Assembly (NCBI RefSeq): GCF_000418325.1
Contig: NC_021658.1
Location: 13,186,501 to 13,250,500 of the forward strand
Direction: 5' to 3'
Source of the DNA: Sorangium cellulosum So0157-2
GTDB lineage: Bacteria; Myxococcota_A; Polyangia; Polyangiales; Polyangiaceae
Length of the DNA: 64,000 nt
Positions 31,277 through 40,829 of this stretch are shown piece after piece. The notes below the pieces were generated by a model. The model was not told where the DNA came from and searched no databases. It was given only the letters and a program-made list of their open reading frames with translations. A program made the position numbers and the translations under genes. The number at the start of each line of letters is the position of its first letter. Position 1 is the stretch's first letter.

Positions 31277-32767
31277 ATGAGCGCGGCGGCGAACCTGGCT
31301 GCCTGCGCGGCCTTCACCGCCTGCGCAAGCGCGGGTAGAAGCGCGATGACCTCCAACGAAGCGGCGCTGCCTCGCGCCGCGAAGGAAGCCACCGTGCTCG
31401 TCGAGCTCTCGATCATCCTCGCGCTCGTGATCGTGAACGGCGTCTTCGCCGCCGCCGAGATCTCCGTCGTGTCCCTGCGCGGCTCCCGCCTCGAGGCCAT
31501 GATCGCCGCCGGCAGCTCGCGGGCCCGGGCGGTCCAGCGGCTCCGCAAGGACCCGGAGCGCTTCCTGGCGACCGTCCAGATCGGCATCACGGTCGTCGGC
31601 GCCGTGGCCAGCGCCTTCGGCGGCGCGAGCGTCGCCGAGGATCTGATCCCCCTGATCGAGCCCCTCCCCTGGCTGGGCCCGCACGCCGGCACGGTCGCGC
31701 TCGGCCTCGTCGTCGCGCTCGTCTCGTACCTGTCGCTCGTCCTCGGCGAGCTCATCCCGAAGTCGCTCGCCCTCCGCTTCGGAGAGCCCTACGCGCTCTG
31801 GGTGGCGAGGCCGCTGCTCGGCCTCTCGCGGCTCGCGCGCCCGCTGGTCTGGTTCCTCACCGCGAGCTCCAACGCCGTGCTCCGCCTCTTCGGCGATCGC
31901 ACCAACTTCACCGAGTCGCGGCTCTCGCCCGAGGAGATCCAGCAGCTCGTCGACGAGGCCGCCGAGTCCGGCGCCGTGGACCCGAACGCGGGCGAGATCG
32001 CGTCGCGGGCGCTCGACTTCGCCGGCCTGACCGCGGCGCAGATCATGGTCCCCCGCAGCCGGGTCGTCGCCCTCTCGCGCGGCGCGCCGGACGAGGAGGT
32101 CCAGCGCGTCGTCCTGGAGAAGGGTCACACCCGGATGCCCGTCCACGACGGCACGATCGACAACGTGATCGGCTACGTGAACGTGAAGGACATCGTCGCC
32201 GCCTCGTGGAAGCGCGGACGCGTCGCCCTCCAGGACATCGTCCGGCCAGCGTACTTCGTCACGGGGACCATGCGCGCGGTGGACCTCTTGAACGAGCTCC
32301 GGCGCCGGCGCATGCAGCTCGCCATCGTGGTGGACGAGACCGGCACGATGAGCGGCATCGTCACCCTGGAGGATCTCGTCGAGGAGCTCGTCGGCGAGAT
32401 CTACAGCGAGCACGACGCCGCCCCGCCGGAGCTCATCCGCGCCGAGGCGGACGGGTCGTTCCTCATCGACGGGCAAGCGCCGGTGCGCGAGGTGAATCGA
32501 GCGCTCGACCTGGCCCTGCCGGAAGGCGAAGGCTGGTCCACGGTCGCGGGGCTGTGTCTGGAGCTGACCGGCCGGATCCCGGCGACCGGGGAGGTCCTCC
32601 GCACGCCCGACGGCACGACGCTGGAGATCGCGGACGCCATTCCGCGGCAGGTGAGGAGGGTGCGCCTGCGCAGGCGCGCCGCGGAGGAGGCGCCGGAGCC
32701 GGGAGGCGAGCCGGCGGCGGCGGGAGCGACGGGGGATCGTGAGGCACCGGAACTCGAGCTAGACTGA
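31277..32767 (+). CDS. CNNM/CorC (HlyC) family protein with CBS domains
   Basis: 496 residues. An N-terminal hydrophobic segment precedes a DUF21/CNNM transmembrane domain (LVELSIILALVIVNGVFAAAEI, helices to about 180), then two CBS domains (MVPRSRVVALSRGAPDEEV; RMQLAIVVDETGTMSGIVTLEDLVEELVGEI) and a CorC_HlyC domain. Such proteins take part in Mg2+/Co2+ or other cation homeostasis and export. An ATG at 31277 is used; a TTG two codons earlier overlaps the pump stop. Position after the RND pump points to a place in the same operon. A Pro/Glu/Ala tail of about 30 residues follows the last domain. Confidence 0.85.
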   Translation: MSAAANLAACAAFTACASAGRSAMTSNEAALPRAAKEATVLVELSIILALVIVNGVFAAAEISVVSLRGSRLEAMIAAGSSRARAVQRLRKDPERFLATVQIGITVVGAVASAFGGASVAEDLIPLIEPLPWLGPHAGTVALGLVVALVSYLSLVLGELIPKSLALRFGEPYALWVARPLLGLSRLARPLVWFLTASSNAVLRLFGDRTNFTESRLSPEEIQQLVDEAAESGAVDPNAGEIASRALDFAGLTAAQIMVPRSRVVALSRGAPDEEVQRVVLEKGHTRMPVHDGTIDNVIGYVNVKDIVAASWKRGRVALQDIVRPAYFVTGTMRAVDLLNELRRRRMQLAIVVDETGTMSGIVTLEDLVEELVGEIYSEHDAAPPELIRAEADGSFLIDGQAPVREVNRALDLALPEGEGWSTVAGLCLELTGRIPATGEVLRTPDGTTLEIADAIPRQVRRVRLRRRAAEEAPEPGGEPAAAGATGDREAPELELD

Positions 32768-32770
32768 GGC

Positions 32771-33559
32771 ATGAGGACTCATAGCTTTCGGAGGGTTGCG
32801 GCCGGGACTTGCGCTCGGGTCGCTATCGTGTTCGCCGCTGCCGCCGTGAGCGCCGGCTGCAGGGAAGTGCCCTCGGACCTCTTCGGAGACACCGCCGGGG
32901 CGACCTCGACGAGCGCCGGCACACACGGCGTCGGCGAGGGCTCGGGAACCGCAGGCGGCGGGGGCTCGGGAACCGCAGGGGGCGGGGGCTCGGGCGCCGC
33001 AGGGGGCGGGGGTTCGGGCGCCGCAGGGGGCGGAGGCGGCGGGGCTGGCGGGGCTGGCGGGAACCCGGTCGGAACGACGGCGGGCAGCGGTGGAGCGGGC
33101 GGCGGGTGCGACGAGATCGCCTGGTACTGCGACGCAGACTCCGACGCGCATGGCGACCGGAATGTCGTCGTCGAGGCGTGCGATGCGCCGCCAGGCGGCG
33201 ACGAGGCGTGCGGGGGTCCCTACGTCGCGTCGAGCGACGATTGCGGTCCCAACGAAGAGGCCGCTCACCCCGGCGCGGAGGCCTACCATGCCGAGCCGAT
33301 GGCGCCGCCATCCCGCGGCGGGTCGGAGTTCGACTTCGACTGCGATGGAACCGCCACACGCGATCCCAGGCAGCTCTTCGGTGGAACGGGCACCCTCGAT
33401 TGTGACGCCCTCGATTGCATCCGCCCCAATCCGCCCGAAGGCTACGGCGCCGACGCCGAGTGCGGATCCACGAGCGAGTACTATCGCTGTGACCAGTCGC
33501 TCGGGGAGCGGTGCGCCCCTCATGAGGCCGAGGCCCCCGAACCCCTGCGCTGCAGGTGA
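32771..33559 (+). CDS. MopE-like Asp-rich lipoprotein
   Basis: 262 residues. The signal peptide ends in lipobox SAGC. A Gly/Ser linker made of four 8-residue repeats follows, then a Cys/Asp-rich region: WYCDADSDAHGD ... SSDDCGPNEEAAHPGAEAYH, the pattern of the MopE-type putative metal-binding motif (Ca2+ or Cu in relatives), and FDFDCDGTATRD. Eight or more Cys probably form disulfides. It starts 3 nt after the stop of the CorC-type gene, with GAGG close to the ATG, so it may be the last gene of the metal operon. MopE itself binds copper in methanotrophs; extension to this protein is inference. Confidence 0.75.
   Translation: MRTHSFRRVAAGTCARVAIVFAAAAVSAGCREVPSDLFGDTAGATSTSAGTHGVGEGSGTAGGGGSGTAGGGGSGAAGGGGSGAAGGGGGGAGGAGGNPVGTTAGSGGAGGGCDEIAWYCDADSDAHGDRNVVVEACDAPPGGDEACGGPYVASSDDCGPNEEAAHPGAEAYHAEPMAPPSRGGSEFDFDCDGTATRDPRQLFGGTGTLDCDALDCIRPNPPEGYGADAECGSTSEYYRCDQSLGERCAPHEAEAPEPLRCR
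32939..33034 (+). repeat. Four 24-bp tandem repeats coding a Gly/Ser linker
   Basis: Four copies of a 24-bp unit starting at 32939, 32963, 32987 and 33011, coding SGTAGGGG twice and SGAAGGGG twice. Units 1-2 and 3-4 are the closest pairs. Typical slippage-prone linker of a myxobacterial lipoprotein. Confidence 0.85.
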
Positions 33560-33598
33560 GCGGACCGGGGCGCGCCGAGCATGCGCGCGCGCTCGACT

Positions 33599-34861
33599 TC
33601 AATCCTCCGGGGAGGCTGTCGACAGGCCCCCGGAGAGAACACCGCTCACGTCGATCTCTCCGGAGACGAGGCCGGGGAGCAGCAGATCGCGCGTCACCCT
33701 CAAGTTGCGGTTCTTCAGGACGAGCCGATGCATCATGTCCACGGAATCCGTGACGATGCGATCGAACCGGCGGAGGAGCCGCGCGGGGGGCAGCGGCAGC
33801 GCGACCTGGCGGAGGACGTCCCAGCTCGCGCGCGGCATCTTCGTGCCCTGCGACGTCTGGGTCGCGTGGGCGACGAACGCGTCGCTGGAGACGCAGCAGA
33901 GGACGAGGCCGAAGTGCTCGGGCGCCTGCGCTCGCAAGACGAGGATGTCCGACGAGCACACCGCGTCGACCGGCGTCACCCCGACCTTGTGGAAATAGGG
34001 TCGGATCTTCCCGAAGAGAATGTCGCCGGCGCGCGCGCGGAGCTTCACGCTCTGCGCTTCCCCGGCGTGGCCCCATTCGCCGAGCGCGACCGAGCGTCGC
34101 GGCAGATGCTCGAGCCCGAAGCAGGGAGTCTCGGGCGCCACGGCGCTCGGATCGACGGGATCTCGCACCTCGACCGCGAGCTCGCCGAGCCGAGCCACCT
34201 CCCAGCCCGCCGGCGCCTCGACGGCGGCGGACGGCACCGGCGTCGCCTCCTCGCGCCCGGGGAACCGGAGGTCGACGAACCACGCGCGGTACAGCGAGCG
34301 GGCCATCTCCTCGAGGATCCTGACGCGCTTCGCGTCGTTCTCGATGAGGTCGTCGTAGGCGGAGAGGATGTCGGCGATGCGGCGCTGGACCGCGAGCGGC
34401 GGCAGCCGCAGCGTGAGCTTGCCGGCGTCGGGCACGCGCATGTGCTCGACCGTCGCGCCCGAGCCGAGCGCCTTGATCTGGCGTTGCAGATCATCGCCCC
34501 GGAGCGCGTAGAGGAGAAACCGGTTGTCCAGCTTCTTCGGGTCGGCCCTGTAGGAGAGGAGGCGCTGCCCCAGAAATACGGGCTCGCCCGTGCGCAGCAG
34601 GCCGACCTCGCCGAGGGGAGCCTCGCGGGTCAGGATGACATCCCCGCGCCGCGGCACCTGACGGCGCGTCCAGCGCTCGTAGACGTCCTCCGTGACGTAC
34701 TTGACGTCGTCGAGCTCGATCCGCCCGCCGCGCACGTTCGTCGTGCGGATCATCTTGTACGGCGTGATCTCGTCGACCGTCGGGGCCGTCTTGTTGACGC
34801 AGTCGACGATCGCCTCGCACACGTCCGAGAGGGCGGCGCGCGGCCACTCCACGCGCGCCAT
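33599..34861 (-). CDS. hsdS: Type I restriction-modification specificity subunit
   Basis: 420 residues, normal length. Two target-recognition domains are present: the first about 1-190 (PRAALSDVCEAIVDCVNK ... LPPLAVQRRIADILSAYDDLIE), ending in a conserved coiled coil (ENDAKRVRILEEMARSLYRAWF), and the second about 210-400 with its own coiled coil after LPLPPARLLRRFDRIV. The product determines the DNA sequence methylated with HsdM. ATG 34861 overlaps the hsdM stop (TGATG). The next gene beyond its stop is the convergent MopE-like lipoprotein, so no hsdR is present here. Confidence 0.9.
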   Translation of the reverse strand: MARVEWPRAALSDVCEAIVDCVNKTAPTVDEITPYKMIRTTNVRGGRIELDDVKYVTEDVYERWTRRQVPRRGDVILTREAPLGEVGLLRTGEPVFLGQRLLSYRADPKKLDNRFLLYALRGDDLQRQIKALGSGATVEHMRVPDAGKLTLRLPPLAVQRRIADILSAYDDLIENDAKRVRILEEMARSLYRAWFVDLRFPGREEATPVPSAAVEAPAGWEVARLGELAVEVRDPVDPSAVAPETPCFGLEHLPRRSVALGEWGHAGEAQSVKLRARAGDILFGKIRPYFHKVGVTPVDAVCSSDILVLRAQAPEHFGLVLCCVSSDAFVAHATQTSQGTKMPRASWDVLRQVALPLPPARLLRRFDRIVTDSVDMMHRLVLKNRNLRVTRDLLLPGLVSGEIDVSGVLSGGLSTASPED

Positions 34862-36393
34862 CACGCCCCGAGGAGCGCCGCGACGTTCTCGGCGATCCTC
34901 GCCTCGATCTCCCGCGCCTCGCCGCTCAGCCGCGTGAGCTCCTCGTTCAGTTGCTCGAGCCGCTCCTTGAGGTCGACGTCCTCGGGGACCCGGCCCGCGA
35001 CGCCCACGTAGCGGCCCGGGTTGAGGCTGAAGCCCTGCGCCTCGATCTCCCCGCGCGTCGCCGCCTTGCACAGCCCCGGCACGTCGGCGTACCTCCCGCC
35101 GGGGAAGCGCTCCTTCAGGAGCTCGCCGCTCCCGTGCAGGTCCTCCGGCTCCTCGCCGCGGTAGAGCCGCACGATGTTCGCGAGGAGCTCGATCTGCTCC
35201 GGCGACAGGTCGCGATGGGCGCGGTCCACCTGCCGGTAGACGCGCCGCGCGTCGATGAAGAGCACCTTGTCCTCGCGCGCCCCCCTCGCCTTCCCCTTGT
35301 CCAGGAACCAGAGCGTGACGGGCAGGGTGACGGTGTAGAAGAAGTTCGAGCCGAGCGCGACCATCACGTCGACGGCGCCGGTCTGGAGCAGCTTCCGCCG
35401 GAGCTCGAGCTCGCTGCCCCGGGCGTCGCTCGCGCCGTTGGCCATCACGAACCCGGCGCGCCCCGAGGCGCTCAAGGCGCTGTAAAAGAGCTGGATCCAG
35501 AGGTAGTTCGCGCTGTCGACCGAGGGCATCCCGAACGGGAACCGATGTCTGTCGCCCTTGAGCCGCTCCCGGTCGACCGCGTTCTGGTTGAACGGCGGAT
35601 TGGCCATCACGTAATCGAACTTGCCGACCTGATCGTGGATATCCTCGTAATAGGCGTTCGCCTCGCGGATGTCGCCCGAGAGGCCGTGCACGGCGAGGTT
35701 CATCCTCGCGAGGCGGAGGGTCTGGGCGACCTTGTCGACCCCGTAGACCACGATCTCGTCCGACGGCCGCTTCCGGTGCTCGGCGATGAAGTTCGCGCTC
35801 TGGACGAACATGCCCCCGGAGCCGCAGCAAGGGTCGTAGATCCTGCCGTGGTACGGCTCGATGATCTCGACGATGAGGCGCACGACGGAGTAGGGCGTGA
35901 AGTACTCGCCGCCCTTCTGCAGCGTGCGCGGCGCGAAGCTGCCGAGGAAGTACTCGTAGATCCGACCGAAGACGTCGCCCTCGACGTCCTCCGGGATGGC
36001 GCCGAAGAGCTGGAGCAGCTCCTTGAGCGTCCGCGCGTCGAAGCGGGCGTACGTCTTCGGCAGGACGTCCTCGAGGTCCTCGTTCTCCGCCTCGATGGCC
36101 CTCATCGCGTCGTCGAGCGCCTCGCCGAGGTCGGCCCCCTCGGGCAGCCGGAGGAGGCGGCTGAAGCGGGCCTCCTCCGGGACGAAGAGGACCCCTCCGG
36201 CGCGGCCGTCGCCGCCCCGGCGGCGGGACGGCGCTCGCTGCCTCTCGGCCTCGGCGCAGCGGTGCTCGGCGTACTTCAGGAAGATCAGCGCGAGGACCGG
36301 CGTCGCGAACTCGGACGGCTGGAGGGCGGAGTTGGCCCGGAGCTGGTCGGCGGCGGCCCAGAGGCGCTTCTCGAAACCGGCGGGGAGCGGCAT
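34861..36393 (-). CDS. hsdM: Type I DNA adenine methyltransferase subunit
   Basis: 510 residues. The N-terminal helical domain (FATPVLALIFLKYAEHRC) is followed by the methylase core with motif I DPCCGSGGMFV and motif IV NPPFNQ, the N6-adenine signature. It forms an M2S complex with HsdS and methylates DNA using S-adenosylmethionine. The gene order M-S with overlapping ends is standard; the endonuclease gene hsdR is missing on both sides, with a sugar transporter gene upstream. The pair may be a solitary methyltransferase or its HsdR may lie elsewhere in the genome. Confidence 0.92.
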   Translation of the reverse strand: MPLPAGFEKRLWAAADQLRANSALQPSEFATPVLALIFLKYAEHRCAEAERQRAPSRRRGGDGRAGGVLFVPEEARFSRLLRLPEGADLGEALDDAMRAIEAENEDLEDVLPKTYARFDARTLKELLQLFGAIPEDVEGDVFGRIYEYFLGSFAPRTLQKGGEYFTPYSVVRLIVEIIEPYHGRIYDPCCGSGGMFVQSANFIAEHRKRPSDEIVVYGVDKVAQTLRLARMNLAVHGLSGDIREANAYYEDIHDQVGKFDYVMANPPFNQNAVDRERLKGDRHRFPFGMPSVDSANYLWIQLFYSALSASGRAGFVMANGASDARGSELELRRKLLQTGAVDVMVALGSNFFYTVTLPVTLWFLDKGKARGAREDKVLFIDARRVYRQVDRAHRDLSPEQIELLANIVRLYRGEEPEDLHGSGELLKERFPGGRYADVPGLCKAATRGEIEAQGFSLNPGRYVGVAGRVPEDVDLKERLEQLNEELTRLSGEAREIEARIAENVAALLGA

Positions 36394-36563
36394 CAGGGCA
36401 TGCTTCTACCCGAGGACGGGGGCGGGGTGCTCGATCTCGCCGGGGCACCTCGCTGCCCGCCCGTCACGCCGCCTCGCCACGCCTCAGGCGGGCGCGGCCG
36501 GCGCCGCCGACGCGGGCGCGACCGGGGGCCGGAGCGGCACCTCCAGGGTCGCGGTGGCGCACA

Positions 36564-37979
36564 TTACATCTCCTCGAGCTCCTTGCCCTTCGTCTCGGGG
36601 ATGAACGCGACGACGAACACCAGCGAGGCCGCCGCCGCGGCGGTGTAGAGCCCGTAGGCGATGCCCAGCCCGGCCACCTTGAGCGCGGGGAACGTGGCGG
36701 TCACGAGGAAGTTCGCCAGCCACTGCGCGGCCGCCGCGATCGACAGGGCGAGGGCGCGAATGCGGTTCTCGAACATCTCCCCGAGCAGCACCCACGTCAC
36801 CGGCCCCCAGGACGCCCCGAAGCAGAAGACATAGAGGTTGGCCGAGAGCAGCGCGACGGGGCCGGCGGCGCCCGTCAGCACCGGGTTGCCCGCGGCGTCC
36901 TCGCCCGCGGCGCCGAACACGGCCGCCAGAGCGCCGAGCGTCAGCGCCATGCCGATGGAGCCCGCGATGAGCAGCGGCCGGCGCCCGACGCGGTCGATCG
37001 TCGCGATGGCGACGAGGGTCGTCGCGATGTTGGTGACGCCGGTGATGACCGTGATGGCGAGGGAGCTCCGCTCGGAGAACCCCACCGTCTGCCAGAGGAC
37101 GCTCGAGTAATAGAAGATGACGTTGATCCCCACGAGCTGCTGAAACGCCGAGAGGCCGATGCCGATCCAGACGATGCGGAGCAGCCCGGAGCGCCCCCGG
37201 AGGTCCGCGAGCCTCGGCCGGCGCTCGGACGAGAGCGTCCTCTGGATGTCGAGGAGCTTGTCGCCGGCGGCTCGGCCGACGAGGCCGCGGAGCACGGCGA
37301 GCGCCTCGGCCGCGCGCCCGTTCGCCGCGAGGTAGCGCGGCGACTCGGGGATCAGCAGCGCGCCGAGCCCGTAGAGGAGCGCGGGCGGGATGGCGCTCCA
37401 GAACATCCATCGCCAGGCGCTGGCGCCGAGCCAGAACGGGCTCGACGCCGAGCCGGCGGACGACGCGATGGCGTAATCGCCGAGCAGGGCGATGAAGATG
37501 CCGAGCACGATCGCGAGCTGCTGGAGCGATCCGAGGCGGCCGCGCAGGTGCGCCGGCGCGACCTCGGCGATGTACGCCGGGGCGACGACGCTGGCCGCGC
37601 CGATGGCCACGCCGCCGAGCACCCGCCACGCGCTGAAATCCCAGGGCGAGACCGCCGCCCCCGAGCCCGCCGCGCTGACGACGAAGGCCAGGGAGGTGAC
37701 CAGCATGGTCCGCGTGCGGCCGTAGCGGTCGGCCAGCCTGCCCGCGAGCACCGCGCCGGCGGCCGCGCCGAGCAGCGCCGAGGACACGGACAGGCCGACC
37801 GCGACCGTGTGCGCCGTGAACACCTTCTCCAGCGCGCCGACGGCGCCGTTGATCACGGCGGTGTCGAACCCGAACAGGAAGCCGCCCAGCGCCGCGACGG
37901 ACGCGATAAGGGCGACCCGTACCGTGGACGGCGGCTTCTCACCGCGTCCGTCCCCCTGCTGCGCTGCGGGCACGTCCAT
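36564..37979 (-). CDS. MFS sugar porter (XylE/GLUT-like)
   Basis: 471 residues, twelve hydrophobic segments. Sugar-porter signatures are all present: GGFLFGFDTAVINGA in TM1, DRYGRTRTM loop, PESPRYL after TM6, QQLVGINVIFYYSS in TM7, and PETKGKEL at the C-terminus. It should be a proton-coupled symporter of a pentose or hexose. The neighbouring GH43 glycosidase and the oxidative pentose operon make xylose or arabinose likely substrates, which is inference. The gene stands alone; a 170-nt gap with nothing recognisable separates it from hsdM. Confidence 0.88.
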   Translation of the reverse strand: MDVPAAQQGDGRGEKPPSTVRVALIASVAALGGFLFGFDTAVINGAVGALEKVFTAHTVAVGLSVSSALLGAAAGAVLAGRLADRYGRTRTMLVTSLAFVVSAAGSGAAVSPWDFSAWRVLGGVAIGAASVVAPAYIAEVAPAHLRGRLGSLQQLAIVLGIFIALLGDYAIASSAGSASSPFWLGASAWRWMFWSAIPPALLYGLGALLIPESPRYLAANGRAAEALAVLRGLVGRAAGDKLLDIQRTLSSERRPRLADLRGRSGLLRIVWIGIGLSAFQQLVGINVIFYYSSVLWQTVGFSERSSLAITVITGVTNIATTLVAIATIDRVGRRPLLIAGSIGMALTLGALAAVFGAAGEDAAGNPVLTGAAGPVALLSANLYVFCFGASWGPVTWVLLGEMFENRIRALALSIAAAAQWLANFLVTATFPALKVAGLGIAYGLYTAAAAASLVFVVAFIPETKGKELEEM

Positions 37980-38143
37980 GCTCGCGGTGAACCACGAAGC
38001 GTGCCGCCGGCGCCCCGACCGTCCTGAAGCACCGCAGCGACGGACTGGCGCCGTCCGCGCGCCCGGCGCGCTGAAGGGGCGCTGGACACGGGCCTCCGCG
38101 CGCGTCTGGCCGGCGGAGCGTTCCGCGGGTACACAGGGTCTTC

Positions 38144-38773
38144 ATGACCTCGACGCTCCTTGCCTTCTGCGGCGCCGCGCTGGTGCTGGCCGTGATCCCG
38201 GGGCCGAGCACCGCCGTCATCGTGCGGCAGGCCCTGCGCGGCGGGCGCCGCGCCGCCCTCGCCACCATCGCCGCGAACGAGCTGGGCCTCCTCTTCTGGG
38301 CCCTCGTCGCGGCGCTCGGGGCCTCCGCGCTCGTCGAGGCCTCCGCGGTCGCCTACGACGTGCTCCGCATCGCCGGCGCGGTCGTCCTCGTCGCGCTCGG
38401 CGCTCAGTCCATCCTGGGTCGGCGCCGGGCCGGCGACGGCGACGCGGGATCCGGCGCCCGCGAGCCCGCTGCCGGCGGGTGGAGCGCCTTCCGCATCGGC
38501 CTCCTCACGATCCTGGCGAACCCCAAGGCGGCCGTGTTCGCCGCCTCCTTCCTGCCGCAGTTCGTGCCGGCCGGCGCGCCGACGCTGCCAGCGCTGCTCC
38601 TGCTCTCGCTGGTGTGGGTCGCCGTCGACACGGCCTGGTACCTGGCGCTCGTCCTGCTCCTCGGTCGGCTCCAGGCGGCCATGTCCGGCGGTCGCGTGCG
38701 CCGGACGCTCGAGGCGGTCTCCGGCGTGGTCCTCGTGGCGCTCGGCGTGCGGATGGTCCTCGGGCGCCCCTGA
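38144..38773 (+). CDS. LysE/RhtB-family amino-acid exporter
   Basis: 209 residues, about six hydrophobic segments. The first half carries the family pattern VIPGPSTAVIVRQALRGGRRAALAT, the second half ANPKAAVFAASFLPQFV, both typical of LysE/RhtB proteins, which export amino acids or related small molecules. AGGG lies 5 nt before the ATG. It is divergent from the sugar porter gene with a 164-nt gap. Substrate cannot be predicted. Confidence 0.88.
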   Translation: MTSTLLAFCGAALVLAVIPGPSTAVIVRQALRGGRRAALATIAANELGLLFWALVAALGASALVEASAVAYDVLRIAGAVVLVALGAQSILGRRRAGDGDAGSGAREPAAGGWSAFRIGLLTILANPKAAVFAASFLPQFVPAGAPTLPALLLLSLVWVAVDTAWYLALVLLLGRLQAAMSGGRVRRTLEAVSGVVLVALGVRMVLGRP

Positions 38774-38819
38774 GAGGAGCGCGGCCGCTCCGCGCGCCGT
38801 GCGACGAGCGGCCCGCCCG

Positions 38820-40619
38820 TTACGGCTTGGTCACCTCGAAGGAAGCGACGTTCACCGAGCCGCCGAGCGACTGCGTGGCGTAGTTGAAGATGCCGAAGCG
38901 ATACCCGAGGAAGAACTGCCAGTTCTTGTTCATGTTGAGCGTATCGCCCAGGCTGGTGAACCGGGCGCCGTCGGTGCTGTAGGAGAAGCGCGCTTGCCCG
39001 CCCCCGCCGTCCGAGCGGACGTTGGCCTCCACGCGCAGCCAGATCTTGCCGCCGGACACGTCGGCGCCGGCCACCTCGTTCCCCTTGCCCGTCGTGGTCC
39101 ACGAGGTGTTCATGTTGACCCCGCTGGTCATCACGACGCGCGTCGCCCCGTTTGCCTTCTTGACCCCGATCCACGCCGACACGTCGCGCAGGGCAGCGAG
39201 GCCGGCGACGTCGCCGTTCTGCATCTTGCTGTAGTCGAGCTCGATCGTCGCGATCGAGACCGGCCCTTCGACGCGGCGGGTCAGCGTGTTTCGAGCGGCA
39301 TAGAGGTCGTCGGTCACCGTCGCCGTTTGCAGGGTCAGCCCAGCCCCGGCTGACCACTTGGTGTTGTCGGGGTTGTGGTTCCACTCCCACTCGGGGCGCA
39401 GGGTCTCTTTCGCGAAGGTGTCCTTGCTCGGGGGCGGCTTCACGCGGTTCGAGCCGCAAGGCAGGTCCGGGAAGGGGTACGTACCTCCCCACTTGCCGTC
39501 CACCAGGGTGAGCGACGGCCAGCCGTCGGTCCAGGTCATCGGGGCCATGACCGGGATGCGGCCAGCGGGGTACGAGTCGTTGAATCCCATGTAGTACCAG
39601 TCCCCGTTCTGCGTCTCGACGACGCCGCCTTGATGCGGGGATCCGCCGGAGCCCGGAGCGCCAGCGTAGGGCAGCTTGACCGCGAAGGGCCGCAGCTCGT
39701 AGGGACCGAACGGCCCGTTCGTCGAGCGCAGCACATACTCGCCGTTCGCATACTGCGTGACGAAGATGTAGTAGACTCCATCCTTCTTGATGAAGCGGGA
39801 TCCCTCCAGCGGCCCCGAGATGTTCCCCGGCGTCTGGAACACGTTCTGGCTCTTGACCTGGCTGAAGCCGTCCGCGCTCAGCTGGGCCACGCTGATCGTG
39901 TTGTTGCCGTACGCCACGTACATGGTGTCGTCGTCGTCGATCAACAGCCCCATGTCGTAGTAACAACCCCCCTTGTGCTTCTCCCACGGGCCCTCGGGGG
40001 ACTTGGCGGTGAAGACCCAGCCGCCCCCCGCGTTGTGCATGCAGCCCATCCAGTAGAAGGTCTCGTTGCTCTTCCGATACTGGAGCGTGGACGCCCAGAT
40101 GCCGTTCACATAGGATCGACCCCTGGTCAGGTCGTACGACGGGTCGAAGTCGAGCACGGGAACGGAGTGTGAGACGTATTCCCAGTGGACCAGATCGTAC
40201 GAGCGGAGCAGGGGCGCCCCCGGCGAGTAATGGAACGTGGACGCCGTATAGTAGTAGGTGTCGTCGACGCGGATGACCTCCACGTCGGGGAGGTCTTCCC
40301 AGATGATCGGGTTGGAGTAGGTGTCAGGGCAGACGGCAGGGGCGACGCCGCCGCCGCTGCCGCCGTCGCCGCCGTCGCCGCCGGCGCCCTCACCGCCGCT
40401 GCCGGCGGCGCCGCCGCCGCTGGCGCCGGCGCCCTCGCCGCCGCTGCCCGCCGGGGCGCCGGTGCTGGCCGAGCTGATGCTGCTGGAGGTCGACGACGAA
40501 GCGCCCGTACCAGAAGAGGAGGCCGCCGCCTGCGGCTCCGGGTTGTCCTCACCGCCGCAAGCCCCGAGCAATGCCGAAACCACAAGCCCAGTCACCAGGC
40601 TCGAACGAGCGTGATCCAT
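38820..40619 (-). CDS. Secreted GH43-family glycosidase (beta-xylosidase/arabinofuranosidase type)
   Basis: 599 residues. Lipobox LLGAC, then a Ser/Gly-rich linker to about residue 105. The five-bladed GH43 catalytic domain starts at NPIIWEDLPDVEVIRVDDTYYYT (general base Asp in PDVEV), has the modulating Asp in DMGLLIDDDDTMYVAYG and the acid Glu in GPLEGSRF. A C-terminal beta-sandwich (about 400-599) resembles the DUF1349/xylosidase C2 module. It should hydrolyse xylan- or arabinan-derived oligosaccharides at the cell surface. The ATG at 40619 is preferred over GTG at 40628. Expression is probably controlled by the LacI-type operator at 40804. Confidence 0.88.
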   Translation of the reverse strand: MDHARSSLVTGLVVSALLGACGGEDNPEPQAAASSSGTGASSSTSSSISSASTGAPAGSGGEGAGASGGGAAGSGGEGAGGDGGDGGSGGGVAPAVCPDTYSNPIIWEDLPDVEVIRVDDTYYYTASTFHYSPGAPLLRSYDLVHWEYVSHSVPVLDFDPSYDLTRGRSYVNGIWASTLQYRKSNETFYWMGCMHNAGGGWVFTAKSPEGPWEKHKGGCYYDMGLLIDDDDTMYVAYGNNTISVAQLSADGFSQVKSQNVFQTPGNISGPLEGSRFIKKDGVYYIFVTQYANGEYVLRSTNGPFGPYELRPFAVKLPYAGAPGSGGSPHQGGVVETQNGDWYYMGFNDSYPAGRIPVMAPMTWTDGWPSLTLVDGKWGGTYPFPDLPCGSNRVKPPPSKDTFAKETLRPEWEWNHNPDNTKWSAGAGLTLQTATVTDDLYAARNTLTRRVEGPVSIATIELDYSKMQNGDVAGLAALRDVSAWIGVKKANGATRVVMTSGVNMNTSWTTTGKGNEVAGADVSGGKIWLRVEANVRSDGGGGQARFSYSTDGARFTSLGDTLNMNKNWQFFLGYRFGIFNYATQSLGGSVNVASFEVTKP

Positions 40620-40801
40620 GTTGAGCACCTACTTCATAAGTTGAGTCGACACGCATACACGGCGACGGCGAACGCCATGACGCCAAGCGGTACGGCCTGG
40701 TCGCGTGGTCGCCGTAGGTCATTCGGTGGCATGGCCCGAGGTGCCTGCTTCACCTCCTCGTCCGTCGCCCGGCTTCGTCGTAATCCAGGGTTCCGGTGTC
40801 T

Positions 40802-40829
40802 ATTGTTAACGTTAACACGATGATGTCAA
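40802..40829 (-). promoter_or_regulatory. Sigma-70-like promoter of the GH43 gene
   Basis: On the minus strand TTGACA (40829-40824), 16-nt spacer, AACAAT (40807-40802). The first LacI-type operator (40804-40817) covers the -10 box and most of the spacer, so bound repressor would block polymerase. The 5' leader to the ATG would be about 175 nt. Confidence 0.5.

Noticed and set aside
32939..33034. 24-bp tandem repeats as a CRISPR array
   Set aside because: No spacers; the repeat codes a Gly/Ser linker in frame.
33599..36448. A 949-codon frame covering hsdM and hsdS as a fusion
   Set aside because: The part over hsdM is read in a frame other than that of the methylase motifs; only the hsdS part is real.
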